In this document: piece after piece, positions 17,799 through 27,344 of the stretch
Layout of the letters: each line of letters opens with the position of its first letter
How positions within the stretch are numbered: the stretch's first letter is position 1
From: Achromobacter aloeverae
Lineage (GTDB): Bacteria > Pseudomonadota > Gammaproteobacteria > Burkholderiales > Burkholderiaceae_B
Assembly: GCF_004121055.1 (NCBI RefSeq)
Contig: NZ_PYAL01000008.1
Coordinates: forward strand, 248,001 to 312,000
DNA length: 64,000 nt
Reading direction: 5' to 3'
Made by a program: the position numbers and the translations under genes
Notes under the pieces: model-generated
What the model saw: the letters and a program-made list of their open reading frames with translations, nothing else
What the model was told of the DNA's origin: nothing
Databases searched by the model: none

Positions 17799-18308
17799 TT
17801 ATTGCAGCGGAACGATACGGGTGGGGCCGTTGCCGCTGATCACCTGGACACGCTGGCCGACGCTGACGGGCACATCGGCGGCCTGGGCCACCACACGCGT
17901 TTCGCCGTTATCCAGCCGCACGGTGATTTCCAGGCCGGAGCTCGTGCCGACGCGGTTCTCGACGGCATTGCCCGCGAGCGCGCCCAGAATGACGCCGCCG
18001 ACCGTGGCGATGGTACGGCCAGTGCCGCCGCCGACCGCATTGCCCGCCACGCCACCCAGCGCACCGCCCGCCACCATGCCGACGCCCGAGGACTTGTCGT
18101 TCTGGATGGTCACCGGACGCACGCCCGTCACCGTACCGGTGCGCACGATCTGCTCGCGCTGGGCCTGGTCATAGCTGTACACGCCGCTGGACGCCGTGTT
18201 ATTGGCACAACCCGCCAGCAAGGCGACGGAAGTGGCAATGGCGCCCGCGGCCAGCCAGCGTACGGCTCGCGCCTGGGATGGAATAAGGGATGCTTTGTTT
18301 TGACTCAT
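17799..18308 (-). CDS. Glycine-zipper outer-membrane lipoprotein (SlyB/Pcp-like)
   Basis: 169-residue lipoprotein with signal peptide and lipobox LLAGC followed by ANNTASS. A Gly/Ala-rich pair of membrane-associated stretches (VGMVAGGALGGVAGNAVGG and VGGVILGALAGNAVE) is the Rick_17kDa/glycine-zipper 2TM domain of SlyB and Pcp proteins, which stabilise the outer membrane and are often induced by Mg2+ limitation. A small beta domain (ITVRLDNGETRVVAQ) closes the protein. MSQNKASL (ATG 18308) has AGGAG upstream. A 98-bp gap separates it from the adenosine kinase-like gene. Confidence 0.87.
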   Translation of the reverse strand: MSQNKASLIPSQARAVRWLAAGAIATSVALLAGCANNTASSGVYSYDQAQREQIVRTGTVTGVRPVTIQNDKSSGVGMVAGGALGGVAGNAVGGGTGRTIATVGGVILGALAGNAVENRVGTSSGLEITVRLDNGETRVVAQAADVPVSVGQRVQVISGNGPTRIVPLQ

Positions 18309-18484
18309 GATTTGCGAGCTCCTGGAACGGGTTTGCTGCGACACAGATAATACGCCTCCGGCTAGGGTAAACGAGCGCCGGACCATGCTCGAGAAATAGC
18401 CTGCAACGATTTCTTTACCTTAGTGCATAGGCCCATTCGAAAGTTTCCCAGGGTAGCCGGTGCTTGCACATGGCATTCCGATCT

Positions 18485-19426
18485 TCACAGCGGCAGGCTT
18501 ATTCCATAAGACTGTTGCAAGGAATTACTGATTTCCTCACGCGACGGCTGATGGTTCTGCGGGCCGCGGGAGGCAATCTTGATGGCACCCATCACATTGC
18601 CCAGGCGGCAGCAGTCCAACCAGTTCCAGCCCAGGCTCAGGCCATACAGCAGGCCGGCGCGATGGGCATCGCCGCAACCGGTGGGATCCACGACCTGCGC
18701 CGCCGCGATAGGCGCAACCTGCTGTTCGCCTTCCTTGGTCCACAGGCTGGCCCCCTCTCCGCCGCGCGTGACGACGGCGGCTTGCAAGCCCCGTGCCAGC
18801 TCGGCAATGGTGCTGCCGGTGCGCTGTTCCACCACGCCCGCCTCGTAGTCGTTCACCGTGAGGACCTGCGCCAATTCCAGCATGCGACGCAGATCGGCCC
18901 CATCGAACAGGGGCATGGCCTGGCCCAGGTCGAAGATGAAGGGAATGCCGGCCGCGTGCAAGCGTTCGGCATGCGCGAACATGCCCTCCTTGGCGTCGGG
19001 CGCGACGATGGCCCACGCCGCCTTGGCGCCGCTGACATCGTTCTGCGCCGAGAAGCTCATGGCACCCGGGTGGAAGGCGGCGATCTGGTTGTCGTCCAGG
19101 TCGGTCGTGATGAAGCATTGCGCGGTCAGGGTCTGGGGGATCACCTTGATGTAGCTGGCGTCGATCCGCAGCGCCCGCAAACGCTCCAGGTAGTCGCCGG
19201 CGTCCTCGCCCACCGTGGCGACGGGGACCGGATTGCCGCCCAGCAGCTTGAGGTTGTAGGCGATGTTGCCGGCGCAGCCACCGTACTCCTTGCGCATGGA
19301 CGGCGTCAGGAACGAAACACTGAGGGACTGGACGCGCTCGGGAAGGATATGTTCCTTGAAATGGCCTTCGAAGACCGCGATCGTGTCGAATGCCATCGAA
19401 CCGCAGACCAGCACAGGTGATGCCAT
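18485..19426 (-). CDS. PfkB-family sugar/nucleoside kinase, adenosine kinase-like
   Basis: 313-residue ribokinase-fold kinase. The N-terminal GSMAFDTIAVFEGHFKEHILPE and the GGCAGNIAYNLKLLGG substrate-lid region are close to bacterial proteins annotated adenosine kinase. The anion-hole motif is DPTGCGDAHRAG (canonical D-T-x-G-A-G-D), with Cys in place of the usual Ala but the catalytic Asp present. It would phosphorylate adenosine or a sugar using ATP in the cytoplasm. It is the last gene of a three-gene run (prmA, DUF3426 protein, kinase) with 25-26 nt gaps. Confidence 0.85.
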   Translation of the reverse strand: MASPVLVCGSMAFDTIAVFEGHFKEHILPERVQSLSVSFLTPSMRKEYGGCAGNIAYNLKLLGGNPVPVATVGEDAGDYLERLRALRIDASYIKVIPQTLTAQCFITTDLDDNQIAAFHPGAMSFSAQNDVSGAKAAWAIVAPDAKEGMFAHAERLHAAGIPFIFDLGQAMPLFDGADLRRMLELAQVLTVNDYEAGVVEQRTGSTIAELARGLQAAVVTRGGEGASLWTKEGEQQVAPIAAAQVVDPTGCGDAHRAGLLYGLSLGWNWLDCCRLGNVMGAIKIASRGPQNHQPSREEISNSLQQSYGISLPL

Positions 19427-19452
19427 GGGGAATCCTTTATTCGGGGGAGAGA

Positions 19453-20898
19453 TCAGGGAAAGAATTTGTCGAGTTGGTAGCCGTTGACCTGTGCGCCGGC
19501 GACGCGCAACGGGACACTCAGGCTTTGTTCGCCGCCGGCGGGGAAGGCGCTGCTCGCATCGGCGGGGAGGTAATCCTCGGGCCGCAACACCTTGCGCACC
19601 ACCACGGTATCGGACAGGTCTGTCAGCTCCAGCACCAGCGCCGGCCAGGGCTGGGCCTTGTCGTAGCGATTACGCAGGGTCACGCTGAGAACCAGCCGCG
19701 TCGTGCCGTCATCGGTCGCGGCCGCGCCCGCGGGCGGCTGCAAGGACGATGCCGTGATGGAAATGCGCTCCAGCCGGCGCGCGTAGCCGACCTCGCATCC
19801 CAGCGCTCCGCATGCGGCCTGCAAGGCCGGACGCAGCGCCGGCACGGTGCTGGCCACCGCGGACCGATAAACGTAGACCCACTGGAGGCCCAGCACGCAC
19901 AGGGCCAGCAGGCAGCCCACCGCCCACAGGCGGCGGACCAGGGCGGCGCGGCGCAGCCGTGATTCGTCCATGAAGACCGGCGGCGCCATGCCGGTATCGA
20001 CGTCATCGTCGTAGCGGGTGCGTGCGTCGCCCCTTACCGGGATGTATGGGAAATTGCCGGGCTCTTCTTCGTCGTCGGCGCGGTGGTCGCGCGCCGGATA
20101 GATGTACACGCCATCGCGGGGGACGGCGTGGTCGTCGGGTTCGAGACGGCCATCTTCCTCGACGGGGTGGCCGTGCAGGTCATCATCGTATTGATCGTCC
20201 ACGGGGTCGACGTAGATCGGACGGCGATGGCGTATCACCTGCGGGTCGTCGACAGGCTGGGCGCCGGAGCTGGCGCCCCCGACATCGTCGTCATCATCGA
20301 GCGGCTCGTCGTCATCTTCCGGCGCGTCGCGGGAGATGAACGTCGGCTCCTGGCGCCAGGTGTCCGAGCGGCCGCGCAGCACCGCCGGAGGCTGCGCCGG
20401 CAGGGTCGGCTCGTTGGCCCACAGGTGGGCGTCGGAGATGTCGTCCCGACCGGGAGCGGACGTGGGCGTGGGGGTTGGCCTGGACTCCGGCGTCGGTATC
20501 GGCTTGGATGTGGAAATGCCCGCGTCCGTCGGCATCGGGGCCCGGCCCGGCAGGGTCGGCTCGCGTGTCCACAGATGTGCGTCGGAGATGTCGTCGCGGG
20601 CCGGTGCCGGCGAGGGACAAGGCACGGGTGGCGCGGGCCGCGTATCCCACGGTGGCGCGGGATGCGTGGCGGGCGCAGGCGCTGCGGCTGGCGCGGGTGG
20701 CGTGGGCGTTGGCATGGACGTGGGCGCCGCCGTCGATGGAGGGGCCAGTGTCGGCATCTCCTCATCGACGATGGCCTCATAGCCATCGAACACCCGCGTG
20801 CACACCCCGCAACGCACCAGCCCGTTACGCACCCGCAGTTGGTCCGCGACGACCTTGAAGGCCGTACCGCAGTGAGGGCAACGTGTGGTCAGGGCCAT
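19453..20898 (-). CDS. Zinc-ribbon (MJ0042) and DUF3426 single-pass membrane protein
   Basis: 481 residues. An N-terminal zinc ribbon has Cys7/Cys10 and Cys30/Cys33 (MJ0042 type). A long Pro/Ala/Asp-rich linker (~50-310) contains two near-identical segments (RDDISDAHLW at 101-110 and 151-160, each followed by xxEPTLP) and a third partial copy around 180-187. One transmembrane helix (about 325-345, RRLWAVGCLLALCVLGLQWVYVYR) leads to a C-terminal DUF3426 domain, presumably periplasmic. This architecture is widespread after prmA in betaproteobacteria and its role is unknown. The low-complexity linker is likely extended and cytoplasmic. Confidence 0.88.
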   Translation of the reverse strand: MALTTRCPHCGTAFKVVADQLRVRNGLVRCGVCTRVFDGYEAIVDEEMPTLAPPSTAAPTSMPTPTPPAPAAAPAPATHPAPPWDTRPAPPVPCPSPAPARDDISDAHLWTREPTLPGRAPMPTDAGISTSKPIPTPESRPTPTPTSAPGRDDISDAHLWANEPTLPAQPPAVLRGRSDTWRQEPTFISRDAPEDDDEPLDDDDDVGGASSGAQPVDDPQVIRHRRPIYVDPVDDQYDDDLHGHPVEEDGRLEPDDHAVPRDGVYIYPARDHRADDEEEPGNFPYIPVRGDARTRYDDDVDTGMAPPVFMDESRLRRAALVRRLWAVGCLLALCVLGLQWVYVYRSAVASTVPALRPALQAACGALGCEVGYARRLERISITASSLQPPAGAAATDDGTTRLVLSVTLRNRYDKAQPWPALVLELTDLSDTVVVRKVLRPEDYLPADASSAFPAGGEQSLSVPLRVAGAQVNGYQLDKFFP

Positions 20899-20923
20899 GG
20901 CGCAAGCTCCGCTTCAGCGGCTG

Positions 20924-21853
20924 TCAGGCCCGGCGGCCATGCAGGCAAACCCAGCCATCCAGCGTGCGCCACACCGACATGGGCAGATACTTGGCATAGA
21001 CCGCGCACACCTCCTCCGCCTGCCGTTCCAGGACGCCAGACAGCACCAGCGAGCCTCCCGGCGCGACCCGGCTGCTGAGCAAGGGCGCCAGCACCTTCAG
21101 CGGATTGGACAGGATGTTGGCCACCACGACATCGCTCACGCCGTCAGGCATGGCATCCGGCAGCATGGCTTGCAGATCGACATGATTGACGCGGGCATTC
21201 TCCAGCGTCGCGAGCACCGCCTGCTCGTCGATGTCCACCGCCACAGTAGGACCTGCCCCGAGCTTGCGCGCGGCGATGGCGAGGATGCCCGAACCACAAC
21301 CGTAATCCAGCACCGTGGCGTCGCGCGGCAACGCCGCTTCCAGCCACGCCAGGCAAAGATGCGTGGTGGGATGGCTACCCGTGCCGAAAGCCAGGCCGGG
21401 ATCAAGTTCGATATGGATGCCGCCACCGGCATCCGGCGCCTGGTCCATGCCAGGCACGGCGGGATCGTCACGATGCCAACTGGGGACGATCCAGATACGA
21501 TCGGCGATATGGATGGGCCCGAACTGCGCTTGCGTCAGGCGCACCCAATCCGCGTCGGGCACGTCGCGCAGGGACCAGTTTGCCAGCGCACCGGCGTAGT
21601 CTTCGCCGAGGATGCCCAGGACTTCCTCGACGATCTGCGCGGGATCGGCGCCGTCCGGCAGCAGGGCCACGACCTGGTTGCGCTCCCAGGCGTGGACGTC
21701 GGGCTCCGTCCCGGGCTCGCCGAACAAGGGCTGCTCCTGGTCGGTGTCCCGGTCGGCGTCTTCCACCGATACCGACAGCACGCCGGCGGCCAGCAATTCG
21801 TCGGACAGGGCTTCCGCCTGCGCCTCGGGGCATTGGAGCACGAGCTCACGCAT
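20924..21853 (-). CDS. prmA: Ribosomal protein L11 methyltransferase
   Basis: 309-residue SAM-dependent methyltransferase trimethylating ribosomal protein L11. The N-terminal substrate-recognition domain (MRELVLQCPEAQAEALSDEL) is followed by the Rossmann core with GTGSHPTT, DYGCGSGILAIAA (motif I), the acidic VDIDEQAV and the catalytic-region NILSNPL. ATG 21853 gives standard length; GGAAGA upstream. It is separated from accC by 233 nt holding the accC terminator, so it probably has its own promoter. Confidence 0.95.
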   Translation of the reverse strand: MRELVLQCPEAQAEALSDELLAAGVLSVSVEDADRDTDQEQPLFGEPGTEPDVHAWERNQVVALLPDGADPAQIVEEVLGILGEDYAGALANWSLRDVPDADWVRLTQAQFGPIHIADRIWIVPSWHRDDPAVPGMDQAPDAGGGIHIELDPGLAFGTGSHPTTHLCLAWLEAALPRDATVLDYGCGSGILAIAARKLGAGPTVAVDIDEQAVLATLENARVNHVDLQAMLPDAMPDGVSDVVVANILSNPLKVLAPLLSSRVAPGGSLVLSGVLERQAEEVCAVYAKYLPMSVWRTLDGWVCLHGRRA

Positions 21854-22045
21854 GATGATCTTCCGTCTTGAATACTTGAGGAGGCGGCACGCAGCGTGCC
21901 GCACCCCACGGCAACCGGCCATCCAAGACGACGGGCCGGCGCCTGGCCGCTGCGCCGGCGCCCGCCTCTCCGGGCGACAGACCGTCTTGTACCAGCCCCG
22001 CCAATAAAAAACCACGCCGGGCGGTTGACGCCGCTTGCTGCCCCC

Positions 22046-22070
22046 AAAAAACAGGGCCTCTCAGGCCCTG
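22046..22070 (-). terminator. Intrinsic terminator downstream of accC
   Basis: CAGGGCCT/AGGCCCTG stem (22063-22070 with 22052-22059, 3-nt loop), followed on the minus strand by six U (22046-22051). Sits 16 nt after the accC stop. Confidence 0.92.
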
Positions 22071-22086
22071 ATTGTAATTGCAGCGC

Positions 22087-23433
22087 TCAGGGACGTTGCG
22101 AAAGCTTGTGCTCCAGGTAGTGGATGCTGGTGCCGCCTTCGATGAAGCGGGCGTCCTGCAGCAACTCGCGGTGCAAGGGGATATTGGTGGAAATGCCTTC
22201 GACCACCATCTCCGACAGGGCGATGCGCATGCGGGCCAGGGCCTGTTCGCGATCGTCGCCATACGTGATGACCTTGGCGATCATCGAGTCGTAGTTGGGC
22301 GGAACGAAATAGCCGTTGAAAGCATGGGAATCGATGCGCACGCCCGGGCCGCCCGGGGTGTGCCAGTTCGTGATGCGTCCGGGGCTGGGCACGAAACGGA
22401 ACGGATCCTCGGCATTGATGCGGCATTCCAGGGCATGCCCCTTGAACTGGACATCGCGCTGCCGCAGCGTGAACTTCTCGCCGGCGGCGATGCGGATCTG
22501 CTGCTGCACCAGGTCGATGCCGGTGATCAGCTCGGTCACCGGATGCTCCACCTGGATGCGGGTGTTCATCTCGATGAAGTAGAACTCGCCGTTTTCGTAC
22601 AGGAACTCGAACGTGCCGGCGCCACGGTAGCCGATCTTGCGGCAGGCGTCGGCGCAGCGGTCGCCGATGCGCTCGATCAAGCGGCGGGCGATGCCGGGCG
22701 CGGGCGCCTCTTCGATGACCTTCTGGTGGCGGCGCTGCATGGAGCAGTCGCGCTCGCCCAGCCAGACGGCGTTGCGGCCGCCATCGGCCAACACCTGGAT
22801 TTCCACATGGCGAGGGTTCTCGAGGAACTTCTCCATATAGACTTCCGGATTGTTGAAGGCCGCGCCGGCTTCCGAGCGGGTCATCGTGACCGCGTTGATC
22901 AACGCCGCCTCGGTATAGACCACGCGCATGCCACGGCCACCGCCGCCGCCAGCGGCCTTGATGATGACCGGGTAGCCGACCTCGCGCGCAATTCGCATGA
23001 TCTCTTGCGGATTGTCGGGCAAGGCGCCTTCCGAGCCGGGCACCACCGGGACGCCTGCCTCGATCATGGCGCGCTTGGCGCTGACCTTGTCGCCCATCAG
23101 GCGGATGGAGTCCGGCCGCGGGCCGATGAAGACGAAGCCGCTCTTTTCCACGCGGTCGGCAAAGTCGGCATTTTCGGACAGGAAGCCGTAGCCGGGGTGG
23201 ATCGCCTCGGCGTCGGTGACTTCGGCCGCCGAAATGATGGCCGGCATATTCAGGTAGCTTTCGCGCGAGGGCGCCGGGCCGATGCAAACGGACTCGTCAG
23301 CCAGCCGGACATACTTGGCCTCGCGGTCGGCCTCGGAGTGCACGACCACGGTTTTGATGCCCAGCTCGCGGCAAGCGCGTTGAATGCGCAGCGCGATCTC
23401 GCCACGATTGGCGATCAGGATTTTTTCGAACAT
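22087..23433 (-). CDS. accC: Acetyl-CoA carboxylase, biotin carboxylase subunit
   Basis: 448-residue ATP-grasp enzyme carboxylating biotin on AccB with ATP and bicarbonate, the first half-reaction of malonyl-CoA synthesis. Signature pieces: [17 protein letters not shown]-terminus, [11 protein letters not shown], the glycine-rich lid [11 protein letters not shown], the biotin-site [14 protein letters not shown] and C-terminal RINAEDP. Standard length. Follows accB after 14 nt and is followed by a strong terminator, so the transcript is probably aroQ-accB-accC. Confidence 0.97.
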   Translation of the reverse strand: MFEKILIANRGEIALRIQRACRELGIKTVVVHSEADREAKYVRLADESVCIGPAPSRESYLNMPAIISAAEVTDAEAIHPGYGFLSENADFADRVEKSGFVFIGPRPDSIRLMGDKVSAKRAMIEAGVPVVPGSEGALPDNPQEIMRIAREVGYPVIIKAAGGGGGRGMRVVYTEAALINAVTMTRSEAGAAFNNPEVYMEKFLENPRHVEIQVLADGGRNAVWLGERDCSMQRRHQKVIEEAPAPGIARRLIERIGDRCADACRKIGYRGAGTFEFLYENGEFYFIEMNTRIQVEHPVTELITGIDLVQQQIRIAAGEKFTLRQRDVQFKGHALECRINAEDPFRFVPSPGRITNWHTPGGPGVRIDSHAFNGYFVPPNYDSMIAKVITYGDDREQALARMRIALSEMVVEGISTNIPLHRELLQDARFIEGGTSIHYLEHKLSQRP

Positions 23434-23447
23434 GGAAGCTATCGCTA

Positions 23448-23906
23448 TCAGCCGATGACGAACAGGGGTTGGCCGTATTCGACGGGTTCACCGTTCTCGA
23501 CCAGGATTTCCTTGATGACGCCGGACTTGTCGGCCTCGATCTCGTTGAGCAGCTTCATCGCTTCGATGATGCACAGCGGATCGCCTTCCTTGACCGTCTG
23601 GCCGACGTCGACGAACGGCGCGGCGCCCGGATTGGGCGAACGGTAGAAGGTGCCGACCATGGGCGCCTTCACCGCGTGACCTTGCACCACCGGCGCGGCC
23701 GGCGCCGCGGCGGGCGCGGCAGCCGCGGGGGCCTGGGCAGCCGGGGCGGCAGCCGCATAGGCTTCGGGGGCGTGGTACGCCACGGGCTGCAGGGTCTGGG
23801 AGAACTTGACGATGCGAACCTTGCCCTCACCCTCGGTGATTTCAAGTTCGGCAATGCCCGATTCGGCCACCAGGTCGATCAGGGTTTTAAGTTTTCGGAG
23901 GTCCAT
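23448..23906 (-). CDS. accB: Acetyl-CoA carboxylase, biotin carboxyl carrier protein
   Basis: 152-residue carrier subunit. An N-terminal dimerisation segment ([23 protein letters not shown]) and an Ala/Pro-rich flexible linker (~50-75) precede the biotinyl domain, with the biotin-accepting Lys118 in EAMK. The thumb-like stretch SPNPGAAPF is the usual AccB feature. Lies between aroQ (95 nt upstream) and accC (14 nt downstream). Confidence 0.97.
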   Translation of the reverse strand: MDLRKLKTLIDLVAESGIAELEITEGEGKVRIVKFSQTLQPVAYHAPEAYAAAAPAAQAPAAAAPAAAPAAPVVQGHAVKAPMVGTFYRSPNPGAAPFVDVGQTVKEGDPLCIIEAMKLLNEIEADKSGVIKEILVENGEPVEYGQPLFVIG

Positions 23907-24001
23907 GAAGCTGCTTCCCGGTGTTTTGACGGCATGCGCCCGTGGTAAATGGTGGGTGCCGTACGCTTAGGTGGAGATGAAAAGCCTGGAAAAGTCGCGG
24001 T

Positions 24002-24436
24002 TCAATGCCGCGCCGCATACCGCAGAGCGGCTTCGTAGCCGTCCGCGCCCAGGCCAGAAATAAGTCCTACGGCCAGATCCGACAAATAGGAGTGATGCCG
24101 GAAAGGCTCGCGCTTATACAAGTTGGACAAATGTACTTCAACAAAAGGGATCGAAACCGCGGCCAATGCGTCGCGTACGGCCACGCTGGTGTGCGTATAG
24201 GCGGCCGCGTTGATGACGATGAAATCCGTGCCGTCCTGGCGCGCCGCCTGGATGCGATCGACCAGATCGCCTTCGTGGTTGCCTTGCCAATGCTGCAGCT
24301 TGACACCCAGCTCCCCCGCGAGGGCCACCAGGTTGTCATTGATCTGAGCCAACGTGAGGCTGCCGTAGATTCCCGGCTCACGGGTGCCCAACAGATTCAG
24401 ATTCGGGCCGTGCAAGACCAGTATGCTTTGCGCCAT
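24002..24436 (-). CDS. aroQ: Type II 3-dehydroquinate dehydratase
   Basis: 144-residue dodecameric enzyme converting 3-dehydroquinate to 3-dehydroshikimate in the shikimate pathway. Motifs: [17 protein letters not shown] with the catalytic Tyr, [10 protein letters not shown] and VEVHLSN with the catalytic His region. ATG 24436 is preceded by GGAAAG. The aroQ-accB-accC order is conserved in many proteobacteria. A cluster of AGTAC repeats about 90-120 nt upstream may be its operator. Confidence 0.96.
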   Translation of the reverse strand: MAQSILVLHGPNLNLLGTREPGIYGSLTLAQINDNLVALAGELGVKLQHWQGNHEGDLVDRIQAARQDGTDFIVINAAAYTHTSVAVRDALAAVSIPFVEVHLSNLYKREPFRHHSYLSDLAVGLISGLGADGYEAALRYAARH

Positions 24437-24524
24437 TGCTGCTTTCCGGTCCTCGCGCGCCGTCCGACACCTGCTACCGGCAGGCATCCGGTCGCGCCAG
24501 GACCCAGTGATTGATAAATATTGA

Positions 24525-24554
24525 AGTACTGAATGTGGAGTACGGTGGAGTACT
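24525..24554. promoter_or_regulatory. AGTAC repeat cluster upstream of aroQ-accBC
   Basis: Three AGTAC units: palindromic AGTACT at 24525-24530, then GTGGAGTAC at 24535-24543 and 24545-24553 (the last extending to AGTACT). The last two are exactly 10 bp apart, one helical turn, so a protein would see them on the same face. Located in the 239-bp gap between the tlpA-like stop and aroQ. Confidence 0.4.
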
Positions 24555-24675
24555 TACAAATACGGCGCCACAAGGACGCCGGGACTGCAGGCAGGTTAAT
24601 CTGCCGCGAAAACCATCAATAAGGCAGCTTTTTACGACAATTCGCCTTATTTGTCCATGCCGGAAACAGGTCGAA

Positions 24676-25209
24676 TCATGCACCCAGCGATTTCAACCGG
24701 GCGCTGATGTCATCTTCCTTCACCGTGCCCAGAACCTTGTGGCTAATTCCGCCATCTTTGTCTAAAAGCACTGTAAATGGCAAGCCCCCCGGCGCATTCC
24801 CCAGCCCGCGCATAAGATCTATGGCTGCCGGACCGGCTACCAACAAGGGGTATGAAACGGGAACTTTGGAGACAAATCTGCGCATATTATCGGCAGTATC
24901 CACCCCGATGCCGACGAAGCGCGCTTCAGGGTGTGCTTTGCTCAACGCATCCAGCGCCGGCATCTCCTTGACGCATGGCGCGCACCACGTTGCCCAGAAA
25001 TTGATCAACACCGGCCTGCCCTTCCAGTCGCCCACCCGGTGGGAGGCTCCATCGAGGCCGGGGAATTCCCGCGTCAGCAGGTCCCGTGTATGGGTGCCGG
25101 CATCGGCCGCCAGCGCGGCGGGCATGTAGCGGGCCAGCCACGCACTGCCCGCGAGCGTCAGGGTGCGCAAAAGAAAGGTGCGTCTGTCCATGCCCGTGAT
25201 ATTACCCAT
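24676..25209 (-). CDS. TlpA-like thioredoxin-fold protein, exported
   Basis: 177-residue extracytoplasmic redox protein. The N-terminus contains DRRTFLLR followed by a hydrophobic stretch and AALAA, which looks like a Tat signal (twin Arg, Phe, Leu). The redox centre is WCAPC in FWATWCAPCVKEMPAL, typical of TlpA/ResA thiol-disulfide proteins that reduce cytochrome c or other periplasmic thiols. The cis-Pro loop is GGLPFTVLLDKDG. I favour ATG 25209 (GGAG 7 nt upstream); ATG 25191, giving MDRRTFLL, is a real alternative. Divergent from mpl, with 96 bp between. Confidence 0.85.
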   Translation of the reverse strand: MGNITGMDRRTFLLRTLTLAGSAWLARYMPAALAADAGTHTRDLLTREFPGLDGASHRVGDWKGRPVLINFWATWCAPCVKEMPALDALSKAHPEARFVGIGVDTADNMRRFVSKVPVSYPLLVAGPAAIDLMRGLGNAPGGLPFTVLLDKDGGISHKVLGTVKEDDISARLKSLGA

Positions 25210-25305
25210 TACCGGCTCCGCTGGCACCTGCCGCGAACCGCGACGCGGCCATGCCGATGGCCCTGCCGACGCCACCCTCTACAATGCCGACAGGAGAAAT
25301 ACGTC

Positions 25306-26694
25306 ATGCACCTGCACATTCTCGGCATCTGCGGCACTTTCATGGGCGGCCTGGCGCTGGTGGCGCGCGCCGCCGGCCACACCGTCACCGGCTGCGATAC
25401 CGGCGTCTACCCCCCCATGAGCACCCAGCTGGAAGAACAGGGCATCGCCCTGACGGAAGGCTATGGCGCGGACCAGCTGTCGCTCGAACCCGACCTCTAT
25501 GTCATCGGCAATGTCGTCACCCGCGGCAATCCCTTGATGGAAGCCATCCTGGAGTCGGGCGCTCCCTATGTCTCCGGCCCGCAGTGGCTGTGTGAACATG
25601 TCCTCGCCGGCCGGCATGTGCTGGCGGTGGCCGGCACCCACGGCAAGACCACCACCAGCTCCATGCTGGCCTGGATCCTGGAGTACGCCGGCCTGAGGCC
25701 TAATTTCCTGATCGGCGGCGTGGCGCGCGACCTCAAGGTCTCGGCGCGCTTCGACCCGCAAGTTCCCTGGTTCGTCATCGAGGCGGACGAATACGACACC
25801 GCCTTCTTCGATAAACGGTCCAAGTTCGTCCATTACCGGCCACGCACCGCCATCCTGAATAACCTGGAATACGACCACGCCGATATCTTCCCCGATCTGG
25901 CCGCCATCGAGACCCAATTCCATCATCTGGTGCGCACCATACCCGCCCGCGGCCGCATCGTGCTGCCACAAGCCGACGGCGCGCTGGACCGCGTGCTGGC
26001 GAAGGGCTGCTGGACGCCGACCGTGCGCTTCGGCGGTGGCGCCCCATGGGCGGCAGGTGACCCCGACGGCGACGGCAGCTTCGAGGTGCGGCACGAAGGC
26101 CGCGCCGTCGGCCGCGTCCGCTGGGAGTTGACGGGATCGCACAACCGCGCGAATGCCCTGGCGGCCCTGGCGGCTGCCGACCACGTGGGCGTGCCGGCGG
26201 CCACCGGCGTCGCCGCGCTGTCCGCCTTCGGCGGCGTCAAGCGCCGCATGGAGTTGCGCGGCGCCGTCCAGGGCATCAAGGTCTATGACGATTTCGCCCA
26301 TCACCCCACCGCGATCGCGACCACCCTGGAAGGGCTGCGCCGCCAGGTCGGCGCCGCCCGCATCCTGGCGGTGCTGGAGCCGCGCTCGAACACCATGAAG
26401 CTGGGCACCATGGCCGAGCGCCTGCCGGCGGCGCTGGAGGATGCCGACCTGGTGTTCTGCTTCGGCGCCAGCAGCGGCAAGCATGCGCTGGGCTGGGACC
26501 CGGCCACGGTTCTGGCCCCGCTGGGCGAGCGCGCCACCAGCCATGACGACCTGGACGAACTCGTGCGCGCCGTTACCCAGGCCGCCCGCCCCGGCGACCA
26601 CATCCTGGTCATGAGCAACGGTGGCTTCGGCGGCGTGCACGGCAAATTGCTCGATGCGCTGGCGAACGCAGCCCCGCACCGGGAAAAACAATGA
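25306..26694 (+). CDS. mpl: UDP-N-acetylmuramate:L-alanyl-gamma-D-glutamyl-meso-diaminopimelate ligase
   Basis: 462-residue Mur-ligase family enzyme that re-attaches recycled murein tripeptide to UDP-MurNAc in the cytoplasm. The N-terminal HILGICGTFMGGLA, the ATP-binding GTHGKTTT (about 110-117), EADEYDTAFFDKRSKF and the DDFAHHPTAIATTL segment distinguish Mpl from MurC. CAGGAG precedes the ATG by 9 nt. Its stop overlaps the following esterase start by 4 nt. Confidence 0.96.
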   Translation: MHLHILGICGTFMGGLALVARAAGHTVTGCDTGVYPPMSTQLEEQGIALTEGYGADQLSLEPDLYVIGNVVTRGNPLMEAILESGAPYVSGPQWLCEHVLAGRHVLAVAGTHGKTTTSSMLAWILEYAGLRPNFLIGGVARDLKVSARFDPQVPWFVIEADEYDTAFFDKRSKFVHYRPRTAILNNLEYDHADIFPDLAAIETQFHHLVRTIPARGRIVLPQADGALDRVLAKGCWTPTVRFGGGAPWAAGDPDGDGSFEVRHEGRAVGRVRWELTGSHNRANALAALAAADHVGVPAATGVAALSAFGGVKRRMELRGAVQGIKVYDDFAHHPTAIATTLEGLRRQVGAARILAVLEPRSNTMKLGTMAERLPAALEDADLVFCFGASSGKHALGWDPATVLAPLGERATSHDDLDELVRAVTQAARPGDHILVMSNGGFGGVHGKLLDALANAAPHREKQ

Positions 26695-27299
26695 TCCTCT
26701 ATCTCCACGGTTTCCGATCCTCGCCGTCGTCGTTCAAGGCGCGCCTGATGGCGCAGGCCATGGCCAGCCGCGGCCTCGCCGACGATTGGCGCTGCCCGCA
26801 ACTGCCCGCCAGCCCGCGGGCGGCGATCGCGCTGGCGTCATCGCTGGCGCAAGAACTGCTGGCCCGCGCGCGGGCGCGGGGGGATGCCAGTCCGCGCGCG
26901 CTGACGATCATCGGATCCTCGCTGGGCGGCTATTACGCCGGCTGGCTGGCGGAGCAACTGGACTGCCGCGCCGTGCTGCTCAATCCGGCCGTGCGCGCGC
27001 CGCGCGATCTCGCCACCCAGGTCGGGGCGCAGACTATGTATCATTCGGGCGAGCCGTTCGAGTTCCAGCCCGGCTACGTGGCGGAACTCGCCGCGATCCA
27101 GGTCTCGCGGCCGACCCGGCCCGAGCGCTATTTCCTCGTGGCCGCCACCGGGGACGAAGTGCTCGATTGGCAGGAAATGCGTGACTTTTACGCTGGCTGC
27201 CGGCAACGGATCATCGCGGGCAGCGATCACGGCATTTCCGATTTCGAGAAATATCTGCCCGAAGTCCTGGAATTCGCACTGCAGGATGGACACTCATAG
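26691..27299 (+). CDS. YqiA/YcfP-like alpha/beta-hydrolase esterase
   Basis: 202-residue small esterase. The N-terminus MILYLHGFRSSPSSFKA is characteristic of YqiA. Nucleophile Ser78 lies in GSSLGG, the acid is likely Asp156 in TGDEVLD and the base His181 in GSDHGISDF. Its start codon overlaps the mpl stop (ATGA), so the two are translationally coupled; the natural substrate is unknown. A 7-bp hairpin (27304-27326) begins 4 nt after its stop. Confidence 0.9.
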   Translation: MILYLHGFRSSPSSFKARLMAQAMASRGLADDWRCPQLPASPRAAIALASSLAQELLARARARGDASPRALTIIGSSLGGYYAGWLAEQLDCRAVLLNPAVRAPRDLATQVGAQTMYHSGEPFEFQPGYVAELAAIQVSRPTRPERYFLVAATGDEVLDWQEMRDFYAGCRQRIIAGSDHGISDFEKYLPEVLEFALQDGHS

Positions 27300-27303
27300 C
27301 CGC

Positions 27304-27326
27304 CCTCGGCGCGTGCCATGCCGAGG
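27304..27326. terminator. Hairpin after the mpl-esterase operon
   Basis: CCTCGGC (27304-27310) and GCCGAGG (27320-27326) pair around a 9-nt loop. There is no U-run, so termination efficiency is doubtful. Confidence 0.4.
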
Positions 27327-27344
27327 CCAGGATAACGATACCTG

